DNA of 27,236 nucleotides from an uncultured Paracoccaceae bacterium. Lineage in GTDB: Bacteria > Pseudomonadota > Alphaproteobacteria > Rhodobacterales > Rhodobacteraceae. Positions 8,231 through 15,675 of the stretch are shown here, in pieces. The notes under the pieces were generated by a model. It was not told the DNA's origin. It ran no database searches and saw only the letters and a list, made by a program, of their open reading frames with translations. How positions within the stretch are numbered: position 1 is the first letter of the stretch; each line of letters opens with the position of its first letter. The stretch lies in NCBI GenBank assembly GCA_937927675.1, contig CALBSG010000078.1, positions 1 through 27,236 on the forward strand, read 5' to 3'. A program made the position numbers and the translations under genes.

Positions 8231-8512
8231 GTGTCAGACCTTAATCAACGGATTGAGGCGATGCACAAACGTGATGTCCTAGTGGCATGGGCGTTCGTCG
8301 TCGGCCTGTGGTTCGCGGTCATTTTCGTCGCGCTCGCCACATGGAACCTTGCACCTTCGGGAGCAGCCCGCATCATCCTGCTTGCGGCAGGCGGGGTGGT
8401 TCTTTTGTTCAACACCGCCGCCATTCTGGCAATGCTGCGCCATTACCGCGAAGACCGGGATTTCATGTATGGTCTCGACATCAAGTTTCTCGATGAAGCA
8501 AGGGGGCGCTGA
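8231..8512 (+). CDS. Small membrane protein (93 aa), two predicted helices
   Basis: Starts at GTG (8231) with GGAGGG 4 bases upstream. It has a short charged N-terminus (MSDLNQRIEAMHKRD), two hydrophobic stretches at about residues 17-37 and 47-68, then a charged C-terminal tail (HYREDRDFMYGLDIKFLDEARGR). That suggests a two-helix inner-membrane protein. I do not recognise the family. It is the first of three small membrane-protein genes packed 2-10 bases apart ahead of an APC permease, divergent from the mgs operon, so it may be an accessory subunit of that transporter. Function unknown. Confidence 0.8.
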   Translation: MSDLNQRIEAMHKRDVLVAWAFVVGLWFAVIFVALATWNLAPSGAARIILLAAGGVVLLFNTAAILAMLRHYREDRDFMYGLDIKFLDEARGR

Positions 8513-8514
8513 AC

Positions 8515-8895
8515 ATGTCACATTATGTCCCCCCGAAACAATCAAAGCTCAGCCAACTTCTGGACGTCATCGTCTTGGTCACCCTGACAGTCGGGGCCTT
8601 GTTCGTGCCTTTGTGGCTGAACATGGCCGGGTCATCCAAGAGCGTTGCCGCCCCCGTCGCCTCGCCCACATGGGAGGCTCTTGGCCAGAACGCCGTGCAG
8701 GCCGCGCAATATGAGGCCTTGGGCTATACCCCGGAAACCGCGCATGACCTGATCCTGTCGCGCTTTGACTACTCCTTCACCGCAGGCGCCTTGATCGTGA
8801 TGATCGTGGTCATCGTCGCCTATTACTTCCTCATGCTGAAATTCTCGGAGAGCGAATATCGCGAAGTGATCTCCGAGAAATTCGGCGACAACTAG
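8515..8895 (+). CDS. Small membrane protein (126 aa), two predicted helices around a periplasmic loop
   Basis: Two hydrophobic segments, at about residues 16-38 (IVLVTLTVGALFVPLWL) and 89-110 (AGALIVMIVVIVAYYFLML), flank a polar loop of about 50 residues holding TWEALGQNAVQAAQYEALGYTPETAHDLI. The C-terminus is acidic and cytoplasmic by charge. It begins 2 bases after the previous stop with AAGGGGG as ribosome site. I recognise no named family. Packing between two other small membrane genes and a permease points to a shared complex. Function unknown. Confidence 0.8.
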   Translation: MSHYVPPKQSKLSQLLDVIVLVTLTVGALFVPLWLNMAGSSKSVAAPVASPTWEALGQNAVQAAQYEALGYTPETAHDLILSRFDYSFTAGALIVMIVVIVAYYFLMLKFSESEYREVISEKFGDN

Positions 8896-8904
8896 GAGGC
8901 TGTG

Positions 8905-9075
8905 ATGGAAACCTGGAACTACGTGGAATACGCCGCCTGGGCGCTTTCGGTTCTGCTTGGGCTTTATATGGTCGTCGACTGGTTCACCATCGACACCACC
9001 TATTCCGAAGATGTCCTGACCTCATCGCGCGAAGGCGAGCTTGAGGCCATGACCGAAGAATCCCACAAGGGATAA
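8905..9075 (+). CDS. Very small single-span membrane protein (56 aa)
   Basis: ATG at 8905, preceded by AGGAGG 5 bases upstream, opens a 56-codon frame to TAA at 9073-9075. The peptide begins METWNYVEYAAWALSVLLG, has one hydrophobic span at about residues 9-28 (AAWALSVLLGLYMVVDWF), and ends in an acidic tail (EGELEAMTEESHKG). The excellent ribosome site, the spacing of 9 bases on either side, and the same strand as its neighbours make it a real gene despite its size. It is probably an accessory single-pass subunit of the downstream permease. Function unknown. Confidence 0.78.
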   Translation: METWNYVEYAAWALSVLLGLYMVVDWFTIDTTYSEDVLTSSREGELEAMTEESHKG

Positions 9076-9084
9076 GGGGGCATC

Positions 9085-10521
9085 ATGACAGATTTTGACA
9101 TTACGTCAGCGGAACGCGACGGCATGGGGCCGCATGGCACCAAGGTCGGCCTGTTGCGCGTGTTGGGGCCAGCCCACGTCTGGGCGTTGGGCGTCGGCAT
9201 CGTTCTTGTCGGTGAATATATGGGCTGGAACTTTGCCGTCGGCAAAGGAGGCGCCTATGCGGCGCTGATGGCCTGCTGGTTCGCCGGCATCCTTTACACC
9301 TGCGTCGCCATGATCGACTCGGAGGTGACCTCTACCGTCGCGGCGGCCGGGGGCCAGTACACCCAAGCCAAACACATCGTCGGCCCGCTGATGGCGTTCA
9401 ACGTCGGGCTCTACCTCGTCTTCGCCTATACCATGCTAGAGGCCGCCAATGCGATTACGGCGGGCTATCTGATCTCGGTCGTGGCCACCATGACAGGCTA
9501 TACAGGAGAGCTGGATCAAAGGCCCTTCATCATTCTTGTCATCATGTTCCTTGCATGGCTGAACTACCGGGGTGTGCTGGCAACGCTGACGTTCAACCTT
9601 GTCATCACAGCCATCGCCTTTTGTGCGATCATCGTGCTGTTCCTGTCCACGTCTGGCATCCTTGGCGGCGGCATCATGCAGCACGCAGCGCTGTTTGAAG
9701 GTCATGAACTGCCCTATGGCTGGATTGGCGTTCTGGCGGCGATGCACTTTGGGCTGTGGTATTACCTTGGCATCGAAGGCACGACGCAGGCTGCGGAAGA
9801 AGTCCGTTCGCCCGCCCGCGCGCTGCCCTTTGGCACGCTGGCCGGCATCATGACGCTTCTGATCGCGGCAACGCTGACATGGTATGTCTGCTCGGGCGTT
9901 CTGCCGTGGGAATTCCTTGGCGACGGGGTGAACGGCTCGGTCGCACCCCTGTTTGATACGGCGCGCCTGTCGGGATCAAACGCGCTGATCTGGTTCCTTG
10001 GCTTTGGCACCCTCTTTGCCACGCTTGCCTCGGCCAACGGCTGTATCAATGACGCCTCCCGCGCGTGGTTTGCGATGGGGCGCGACAAATATCTGCCGGC
10101 GTGGTTCGGCGCGGTGCATCCGAAATACCGCACGCCCTACCGGTCGATCATCTTCCTTGTGCCGATCGCCCTGATCTTCGCCCTTGGCGCCCCTTTGGAT
10201 CAGGTCATCACCTTCTCGATCCTGTCGGGCCTGCTGGAATATACCTTCATGCCGCTGAACATCATCCTGTTCCGCCGGAAATGGCCGATGGGGTCGATCA
10301 AACGCGGCTATGAACACCCGTTCCACCCGCTGCCCGCCATTGTGCTGCTGACGATCTGCGCCATTACCTTCTTTGCCGTGTTCCTTGGCTATGGCACGCA
10401 ACTTGTGGCGATGATCGGCTTTTACATCGTGGTGAGCCTGTGGTTCCACTTCTGGCGGTATCGCTTCGTGGATCGCGGCGCACAGTTCACCATGCCGTGG
10501 CCGAAGCCGCAGGGCTATTGA
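9085..10521 (+). CDS. APC-superfamily permease, ethanolamine/amino-acid-permease type
   Basis: A 478-residue protein with about 12 hydrophobic segments. The N-terminal signature GPAHVWALGVGIVLVGEYMGWNF resembles the ethanolamine permease branch of the APC superfamily, as does the central WYYLGIEGTTQAAEEVRSPARALPFG. The later SANGCINDASRAWFAMGRDKYLP fits APC helix 8 and following. The ribosome site is AAGGGGG. It is the fourth gene of a unit that begins with three small membrane proteins and is divergent from mgsABC-gmaS. Uptake of methylated amines, ethanolamine or amino acids is plausible; the substrate is inference only. A terminator follows at 10542. Confidence 0.88.
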   Translation: MTDFDITSAERDGMGPHGTKVGLLRVLGPAHVWALGVGIVLVGEYMGWNFAVGKGGAYAALMACWFAGILYTCVAMIDSEVTSTVAAAGGQYTQAKHIVGPLMAFNVGLYLVFAYTMLEAANAITAGYLISVVATMTGYTGELDQRPFIILVIMFLAWLNYRGVLATLTFNLVITAIAFCAIIVLFLSTSGILGGGIMQHAALFEGHELPYGWIGVLAAMHFGLWYYLGIEGTTQAAEEVRSPARALPFGTLAGIMTLLIAATLTWYVCSGVLPWEFLGDGVNGSVAPLFDTARLSGSNALIWFLGFGTLFATLASANGCINDASRAWFAMGRDKYLPAWFGAVHPKYRTPYRSIIFLVPIALIFALGAPLDQVITFSILSGLLEYTFMPLNIILFRRKWPMGSIKRGYEHPFHPLPAIVLLTICAITFFAVFLGYGTQLVAMIGFYIVVSLWFHFWRYRFVDRGAQFTMPWPKPQGY

Positions 10522-10541
10522 CACCCCCTTGACCCAACCCG

Positions 10542-10577
10542 CTGGCCCGTCCGATCCTCGGTCGGGCCAGTTTCTTG
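10542..10577 (+). terminator. Rho-independent terminator after the permease operon
   Basis: CTGGCCCG (10542-10549) pairs with CGGGCCAG (10563-10570). An inner stem CCGA/TCGG is separated by a T-T mismatch, with a 3-base loop. TTTCTTG follows. It ends the 8231-10521 transcript, 20 bases after the stop. Confidence 0.8.
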
Positions 10578-10587
10578 AAAGACCCCC

Positions 10588-11253
10588 ATGACGCCGCTTT
10601 CCCTTCTTGCCGCAGGCCTTGGCGCCACCGCCCTTTGGCTCGGCTGGTCGACCCTGCAAGCCACCAAGACCCGCAAGGCCGCGCGGGCGGGCTATTTCGA
10701 TGCGGTTGCCCCCAGCTTCGACCGCCTTACTACACGGATAGAGCCGACGGGCTTTCCCCGCCTGACCGCCCATTTGGGAAAGGATGCCTTTGACCTGCAA
10801 GCCTTGCCCGACAGCCTGACCTTTCGCAAATTGCCCGCACTTTGGGTCATGGTCACCTTGCCCGCGCCGCTGCCGGTTAAGGCAACGCTGGACATCATGG
10901 CGCGGCCAGCCGGGAATGAACCCTTTTCGCATTTCGCCCGCCTGCCCCACAGTCTGCCCTGCCCCGCCGACCTGCCCGAAGGAACCGGCATCCGCAGTGA
11001 CAACGCTGCTGCCGTGCCGCCCTTGGACCTTATCGCCCCGCATCTGGGCCTTTTTGCTGACCCACGGGTGAAAGAGCTGGTCATTTCGCCCAAAGGCCTG
11101 CGGCTCGTGATCCTTGCCGACGAGGCCGAGCGGGGCCGCTATCTGATTTTTCGCGATCTGGAGGTGGGCCGCAAACCGCTGCCCAAAGATCGGCTCATGC
11201 CCCTGATCGACACCCTGCGTGCCCTGCACAAAACCCTGAGCGAGACACCATGA
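10588..11253 (+). CDS. Hypothetical protein with N-terminal membrane anchor (221 aa)
   Basis: Begins MTPLSLLAAGLGATALWLGWSTLQA, a single hydrophobic segment followed by a basic stretch (TKTRKAARAG), which looks like an N-terminal anchor with the rest cytoplasmic. The remainder is a soluble mixed alpha/beta region without motifs that I recognise. No clear ribosome site is visible before the ATG, so the start is uncertain. Its last codons overlap the next gene by four bases (ATGA), so the two are co-translated. Function unknown. It is separated from the permease by a terminator, so it need not belong to the amine system. Confidence 0.7.
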   Translation: MTPLSLLAAGLGATALWLGWSTLQATKTRKAARAGYFDAVAPSFDRLTTRIEPTGFPRLTAHLGKDAFDLQALPDSLTFRKLPALWVMVTLPAPLPVKATLDIMARPAGNEPFSHFARLPHSLPCPADLPEGTGIRSDNAAAVPPLDLIAPHLGLFADPRVKELVISPKGLRLVILADEAERGRYLIFRDLEVGRKPLPKDRLMPLIDTLRALHKTLSETP

Positions 11254-11522
11254 CCCAAATGCCGCCCCATCCCCGTCTTGTGCTCGCCGTCGCAGCCGTG
11301 CTGCCCGGCATGGGTCAGGTTCTGAACCGCCAACCGTTGCGCGGGCTGATCTTTGTGTTCTTTATCCTGCTTCTGGGGGCGTTCACCCTGAAAACCGCAG
11401 CGCCCGAGGTGTCCTTTGTCGGCAAGGTTTCGGGCGGGCTGTTCGTCTGGGCCATGGCGATGATCGACGCCTACAAGACCGCCCGCATCCGCCGCGCGGT
11501 TTGGGACCACCGTCAGGTCTGA
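11250..11522 (+). CDS. Small membrane protein (90 aa)
   Basis: Starts in an ATGA overlap with the previous gene. It contains PGMGQVLNRQPLRGLIFVFFILLLG, resembling the short helix-GxGxxxN-helix layout of small TM2-like or DUF5683-like proteins, and a second hydrophobic stretch at about residues 60-72. It ends in a basic tail (YKTARIRRAVWDHRQV). It probably works with the 221-residue partner. Function unknown. It is convergent with the XRE-cupin gene, 20 bases away. Confidence 0.72.
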   Translation: MTQMPPHPRLVLAVAAVLPGMGQVLNRQPLRGLIFVFFILLLGAFTLKTAAPEVSFVGKVSGGLFVWAMAMIDAYKTARIRRAVWDHRQV

Positions 11523-11541
11523 CCGCAGCCGGGCGGACAGC

Positions 11542-11559
11542 GTTACCCTTGGGGGTAAC
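11542..11559. other. Hairpin between convergent genes, possible weak terminator
   Basis: GTTACCC (11542-11548) and GGGTAAC (11553-11559) form a perfect 7-bp stem with a TTGG loop over the stop codon of the XRE-cupin gene. No T-tract follows on either strand, so termination is uncertain. Confidence 0.35.
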
Positions 11560-12247
11560 TGATCACAGACAGATAGCGCGCGGGCAGTTTCACCAGAACT
11601 TCTGGCCCATGCGGCGCATCGGCGTCAAAAAACAGGCTGTCGCCGGGTTTCAGCGGATAGATCTGATCGCCATGGCGATAATCCACCTCGCCCTCCAGCA
11701 TATACAGTAGCTCCAGCCCCTCATGCTGAAACGCCGGGAAGGTGTCGCTCTCGGTGGTCAGCGTGATGATATAAGGCTCTACCACCACGCCGGACGAGTT
11801 CGACCCGATATGGCCCAGAAGGTTATACTGATGTCCCGAACGTGTGCCGCGACGCTCAATCTCGATATGCTCGCCCGACTTCACATGCTGCGCTTCGCGG
11901 CGTTCTTCATAGCTGCGGAAAAACGCCGTGACTGGCACCGAAAACGCATGGCTCAACACCTGCAAGGTCGTCAGGCTGGGCGAGGTATTGCCGTTTTCAA
12001 TCTTTGACAGCATGCCAATCGACAGCCCCGTGACCGAGGCAAGATCGGCCACAGTCATGCCCTGCTGGCGCCGGAAGTTCCGCACCTCACGGCCGATGGC
12101 GGCCTCAAGATTGCGCTCGGTGATTTCGCGGACGCGGTGCGGATCCTGATCAAACGCGGGCTTGGTGCGCGGCAGAGCGCCAGCCTCATGCAGCGCGGCG
12201 TCAGGCAACGCAGATTCTGGCAAAGCGGGATCGGGCAGGTTTTCCAT
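11543..12247 (-). CDS. XRE-family transcriptional regulator with C-terminal cupin domain
   Basis: A 234-residue one-component regulator. Residues about 51-110 are an HTH_3 domain (IGREVRNFRRQQGMTVADLA, then LSIGMLSKIENGNTSPSLTTL). Residues about 155-232 are a small cupin barrel (HEGLELLYMLEGEVDYRHGDQIYPL, then PGDSLFFDADAPHGPEVL) that would sense a small molecule. The N-terminal 40 residues are a Pro/Ala-rich tail of unknown role. An AAGAGG site precedes the ATG. The gene has its own near-palindromic site overlapping a TATAGT -10-like hexamer (12288-12303), pointing to autorepression. It sits between the methylamine permease operon and tdm, so control of the methylated-amine genes is a reasonable guess. 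The ligand is unknown. Confidence 0.9.
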   Translation of the reverse strand: MENLPDPALPESALPDAALHEAGALPRTKPAFDQDPHRVREITERNLEAAIGREVRNFRRQQGMTVADLASVTGLSIGMLSKIENGNTSPSLTTLQVLSHAFSVPVTAFFRSYEERREAQHVKSGEHIEIERRGTRSGHQYNLLGHIGSNSSGVVVEPYIITLTTESDTFPAFQHEGLELLYMLEGEVDYRHGDQIYPLKPGDSLFFDADAPHGPEVLVKLPARYLSVISYPQG

Positions 12248-12287
12248 CGGGGGCCTCTTGCGCCATCAGGCGAAATACTACGGCAAA

Positions 12288-12303
12288 TTTCACTATAGGG
12301 AAA
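12288..12303. promoter_or_regulatory. 16-bp near-perfect palindrome, probable XRE-cupin autoregulatory operator
   Basis: TTTCACTATAGGGAAA reads TTTCCCTATAGTGAAA on the other strand, a palindrome broken at a single base pair per arm. It lies about 40 bases before the XRE-cupin ATG, and the minus strand contains TATAGT, which fits a -10 element. Related dyads occur at 1477, 3019, 8067 and 8141. Confidence 0.6.
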
Positions 12304-12330
12304 CACCCGTCAGAACAAGCCTGCGCGCCC

Positions 12331-13182
12331 TTACCCTTGGAACGACAAAACCGCGATACCGACAAAGACCGTCACGATGCCCGACCATTGCAAAGGTGCC
12401 ACGCGTTCTTTCAGCACCCGCCACGCCAAAAGGATGGTCAGCACCCCGAACAGCGACGCCGAAATTGCTGCGTATTCCGGGTTTGGCAGACTGGCTGCTG
12501 CGGTCACCAACCCGATGGCAAAGGCATCCAGAACGCCCATCATAGCCAGCGTCCGGCCTGAACCGCCCAATTGAGTCAGCGGCGCACGCGCCATCAGTGC
12601 GCCGCCCCCGATCAACCCCAAGGCAATCAGCCTTGGCAGGAGGATCGCCGGCCATTCACCGCCAAGCCGCGCCGCCTCTTGGGCAAACCAGAAGGTCGTC
12701 GCAAAACCAACCGATCCCGCCGCCGACCACAACATCGCCACACCCGGTCGGCCGACCGTCTCATGCCCCTCATCCGAGGTCAGGGCGACGATGGCAATTC
12801 CGCCAACAATTGCCAGCACCGCCGCCACTTCCATCCCGGTCACCGCCTTGCCGCCCAACGCCGCAAAGCCAAGCGAGATCATCGGAAAGGCGCCCAGAAT
12901 CGGCGCGACCAAGCGCACCGGGGCAAGGCTGAAGGCCCGATAAAGCCCACCCATGCCCAAAACATAGGCAAAACCCGCCGCCACCACATTGGCCAGCGCC
13001 GCGCCTGTCATCTGTCCCCAATCACCCCAGATCAGCGCCGGCCCCAGCAGCGCAACCGATCCAGCCGCCAAAACCACCAGCATCATCGGCAAAATCGCAG
13101 TCTCTTGCCCGATTTTACGCACCAGCATGTCATGCACCGCCCAAGCACAGGCCGCGGTCAGCCCCGCGATCAATGCCAGCAT
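12331..13182 (-). CDS. DMT-superfamily transporter (EamA family)
   Basis: A 283-residue inner-membrane protein made almost wholly of hydrophobic segments, about 10 helices in two EamA repeats. The first repeat starts MLALIAGLTAACAWAVHDMLVRKIG. The second ends SLFGVLTILLAWRVLKERVAPLQWSGIVTVFVGI, a pattern typical of EamA C-terminal repeats. The ribosome site is weak. It is divergent from tdm with a 105-base gap and upstream of the XRE-cupin gene on the same strand. The substrate is unknown; export or import of a metabolite linked to the amine pathway is possible but unproven. Confidence 0.88.
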   Translation of the reverse strand: MLALIAGLTAACAWAVHDMLVRKIGQETAILPMMLVVLAAGSVALLGPALIWGDWGQMTGAALANVVAAGFAYVLGMGGLYRAFSLAPVRLVAPILGAFPMISLGFAALGGKAVTGMEVAAVLAIVGGIAIVALTSDEGHETVGRPGVAMLWSAAGSVGFATTFWFAQEAARLGGEWPAILLPRLIALGLIGGGALMARAPLTQLGGSGRTLAMMGVLDAFAIGLVTAAASLPNPEYAAISASLFGVLTILLAWRVLKERVAPLQWSGIVTVFVGIAVLSFQG

Positions 13183-13250
13183 TTCGCGGTCTTTCTGAAA
13201 GGACTTGCTTGTGCCATGCTTTTCCCGTTGTTATTCTTGCGAATGAACAA

Positions 13251-13269
13251 GTTTTAACCTGATTAAAAC
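13251..13269. promoter_or_regulatory. Perfect GTTTTAA-N5-TTAAAAC dyad upstream of tdm
   Basis: GTTTTAA (13251-13257) and TTAAAAC (13263-13269) are exact complements with a 5-base spacer, 19 bases before the tdm start, in the divergent gap with the DMT transporter. A smaller ATTC-N4-GAAT dyad lies just left of it (13233-13244). It is probably an operator or part of the tdm promoter. Confidence 0.45.
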
Positions 13270-13287
13270 AACCTTCAAGGGACGCCG

Positions 13288-15666
13288 ATGCTCGACACCC
13301 CCTATCCCAGCGTCATTCCGGGCCCGCCGCGCCCAAGTCGCATCCTGACACCACGCGATCTGGAACGCCACCATGGTCGTGAACGCCATGTGGTGCCCGG
13401 AGGCGGGGCGTTGATGCTGCGGCTCGGCGTCGGCGACCGGCTCACCGTGGTGAATGACGAAGGCGGGCAGATCGCGGAACTGATCGCCGCCACGCAAGAT
13501 GGCCGGATTGATGCCGCCCTTCTTGGGCAAGCGCCGAATTCCGGCGCCGAAGGGTTGAAAGCCATGCTCGCGCTGGGCGACGCGGCGGGTGAAGGGCTCG
13601 CACGCCTGCGTCGGGGCATTGCAGCCAAGGGCATTGATCTGGCCCGCGCGGGCGCGATCCGCCTCTTTGCGCCCGACACGCGGCCCGGCGCGCGGGCCGA
13701 GTTGACCGCGTTGGATTCTGGCTGGCTGATCCTGGCCGCCCCCGGCCTGCCGATGGCCCCTGATGCCCAAGACACTGCCACGCCGATCACCCTGCACCTG
13801 CAGCGCGCCAAACCGCGCGAGGTCGGCAAGTTTGATCTGCCCGACCCCTTGGCTGATCCGGTGCTGGACCTGCGGGTGAAATCGGCCACTGCTGAGTCCT
13901 ATTTCGTCAAGGCGGGCGATTACATTCAGATCATCGACGTCGAAGGCCGCCAATGCACCGACTTTCAATGCTTTGACGCCCGAAAACTGGACAAGGGTAT
14001 CCAGCATGCGCTGGACGTGACCACCAGCCGAACCTTGATGGGCCACGCCTATTCGATGCCGGGTCTGCATTCGAAATACTACGATCAGGATTGGGTGCCG
14101 CTGGTCGAAGTGGTGCAGGATACCGTGGGCCGTCACGATGCCTTCGCCATGGCCTGTGCATCGAAATATTACGACGATATCGGCTATCCTGGCCATGCCA
14201 ACTGCTCGGACAACTTCAACGGGGCTTTGGCGAAACATGGCATTGATGGCCGCCCCGGCTGGATGGCGGTCAACCTGTTCTTCAACACCAACATCGACGC
14301 GCATGGTGTGCTGATCAGTGACGAACCGTGGAGCCGCCCCGGCGACTATGTGCTGATGCGGGCGCTGACCGATATCGTCTGCGTCAACTCGGCCTGCCCC
14401 GACGACACGTCACCCGCGAACGGCTGGTATCTTAGCGATATCCATGTGCGCACCTATTCAGGTGCCGAGACGTTCAGCCGTTCCATCGCCTATCGCCCCA
14501 CGCCGGAGTCAGAGCCGAAGATGACCAAGGAAACCGCCTTTCACGCCCCGATCTCGGCCAAGACCCGCAATATGGTCGAATACAAAGGCTATTGGTTGCC
14601 CAACGTCTATTCGTCGAATGGCGCGATCGAAGAATACTGGGCTTGTCGCGAAAAAGCGGTCGTTCTCGACCTATCGCCGCTGCGCAAGTTTGAGGTGACC
14701 GGACCGGATGCCGAAGCCTTGATGCAATGGTGTCTGACGCGGGACATGAAAAAGCTGTCTGTCGGTCAGGTGGTCTATTCCGCCATGTGCTATGAACACG
14801 GCGGGATGATCGACGACGGCACGGTGTTCCGGCTGGGCAAGGATCAGTTCCGCTGGATCGGCGGCGATGACTATTCCGGCGTTTGGCTGCGGGAGCAGGC
14901 AGAAAAGCTGGGGCTGCGCGTGATGGTGCGGTCGTCGACCGACCAGCTGCATAACCTTGCCGTGCAGGGGCCGAACAGCCGCGAGATCATGAAGCGCATG
15001 ATCTGGACAGCGCCGCATCAGCCGACGATTGAGGAACTCGGCTGGTTCCGCCTGACCGTGGGGCGGATTGGCGGGCCGAACGGTGCCCCCGTGGTGGTGT
15101 CCCGCACCGGCTATACCGGCGAATTGGGCTTTGAAATCTTCTGCCACCCCAAAGACGGCACTGCGGTTTACGATGCGGTCTGGGCCAACGGCGGCGATCT
15201 GGGGCTGAAGCCGATGGGCCTTGCCGCGCTGGATATGGTGCGGATCGAGGCCGGGCTGATCTTTGCTGGCTATGATTTCAGCGATCAAACCGACCCGTTC
15301 GAAGCGGGCATTGGCTTTACCGTGCCATTGAAGACCAAGACCGACGATTTCATCGGGCGTGAGGCGCTGATCCGCCGCAAGGAAAACCCGTTGCACAAAT
15401 TCGTCGGGCTGGACATCGACGCCAACGTCGACGTTGGCCATGGCGACTGCCTGCATGTCGGTCGTGCGCAGGTGGGGGTTGTCACCTCGTCGATGCGCTC
15501 ACCACTCTTGGGCAAGAACATCGCGCTGGCGCGGGTCGATGTGGCCCACGCTGCGGTGGGAACGGCGCTGGAGGTGGGCAAGCTGGATGGTCAGCAGAAA
15601 CGGCTTCCAGCGGTGATCGTGCCCCTGTCGCATTACGACCCGAAAAAGACCCTTCCGCAAAGCTAA
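13288..15666 (+). CDS. tdm: Trimethylamine N-oxide demethylase (DUF1989-GcvT fusion)
   Basis: Splits TMAO into dimethylamine and formaldehyde, with the formaldehyde thought to be captured by tetrahydrofolate on the C-terminal domain. The 792-residue protein has an N-terminal half (to about residue 400) of the DUF1989 type, with Cys223 (GRQCTDFQCFD), Cys306 (ANCSDNFN) and Cys370 (NSACPDD) as probable zinc ligands. The C-terminal half (about 415-790) is a GcvT aminomethyltransferase fold with SPLRKFEVTGPDAEAL, GGMIDDGTVFRL (conserved catalytic-type Asp), LAVQGPNSREI and SRTGYTGELGFEI. This domain order and length match the known Tdm. AAGGGA precedes the ATG. It is divergent from a DMT transporter and followed 9 bases later by a truncated hemoglobin gene. 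A generic dimethylglycine or sarcosine dehydrogenase-type GcvT protein is unlikely because of the DUF1989 half. Confidence 0.92.
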   Translation: MLDTPYPSVIPGPPRPSRILTPRDLERHHGRERHVVPGGGALMLRLGVGDRLTVVNDEGGQIAELIAATQDGRIDAALLGQAPNSGAEGLKAMLALGDAAGEGLARLRRGIAAKGIDLARAGAIRLFAPDTRPGARAELTALDSGWLILAAPGLPMAPDAQDTATPITLHLQRAKPREVGKFDLPDPLADPVLDLRVKSATAESYFVKAGDYIQIIDVEGRQCTDFQCFDARKLDKGIQHALDVTTSRTLMGHAYSMPGLHSKYYDQDWVPLVEVVQDTVGRHDAFAMACASKYYDDIGYPGHANCSDNFNGALAKHGIDGRPGWMAVNLFFNTNIDAHGVLISDEPWSRPGDYVLMRALTDIVCVNSACPDDTSPANGWYLSDIHVRTYSGAETFSRSIAYRPTPESEPKMTKETAFHAPISAKTRNMVEYKGYWLPNVYSSNGAIEEYWACREKAVVLDLSPLRKFEVTGPDAEALMQWCLTRDMKKLSVGQVVYSAMCYEHGGMIDDGTVFRLGKDQFRWIGGDDYSGVWLREQAEKLGLRVMVRSSTDQLHNLAVQGPNSREIMKRMIWTAPHQPTIEELGWFRLTVGRIGGPNGAPVVVSRTGYTGELGFEIFCHPKDGTAVYDAVWANGGDLGLKPMGLAALDMVRIEAGLIFAGYDFSDQTDPFEAGIGFTVPLKTKTDDFIGREALIRRKENPLHKFVGLDIDANVDVGHGDCLHVGRAQVGVVTSSMRSPLLGKNIALARVDVAHAAVGTALEVGKLDGQQKRLPAVIVPLSHYDPKKTLPQS

Positions 15667-15675
15667 GGTGCCAAG

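Noticed and set aside
12290..12300. TCACTATAGGG, identical to the 3' part of a T7 promoter
   Set aside because: The upstream half of the T7 consensus (TAATACGAC) is absent, and the site is better explained as a palindromic operator with related copies nearby.
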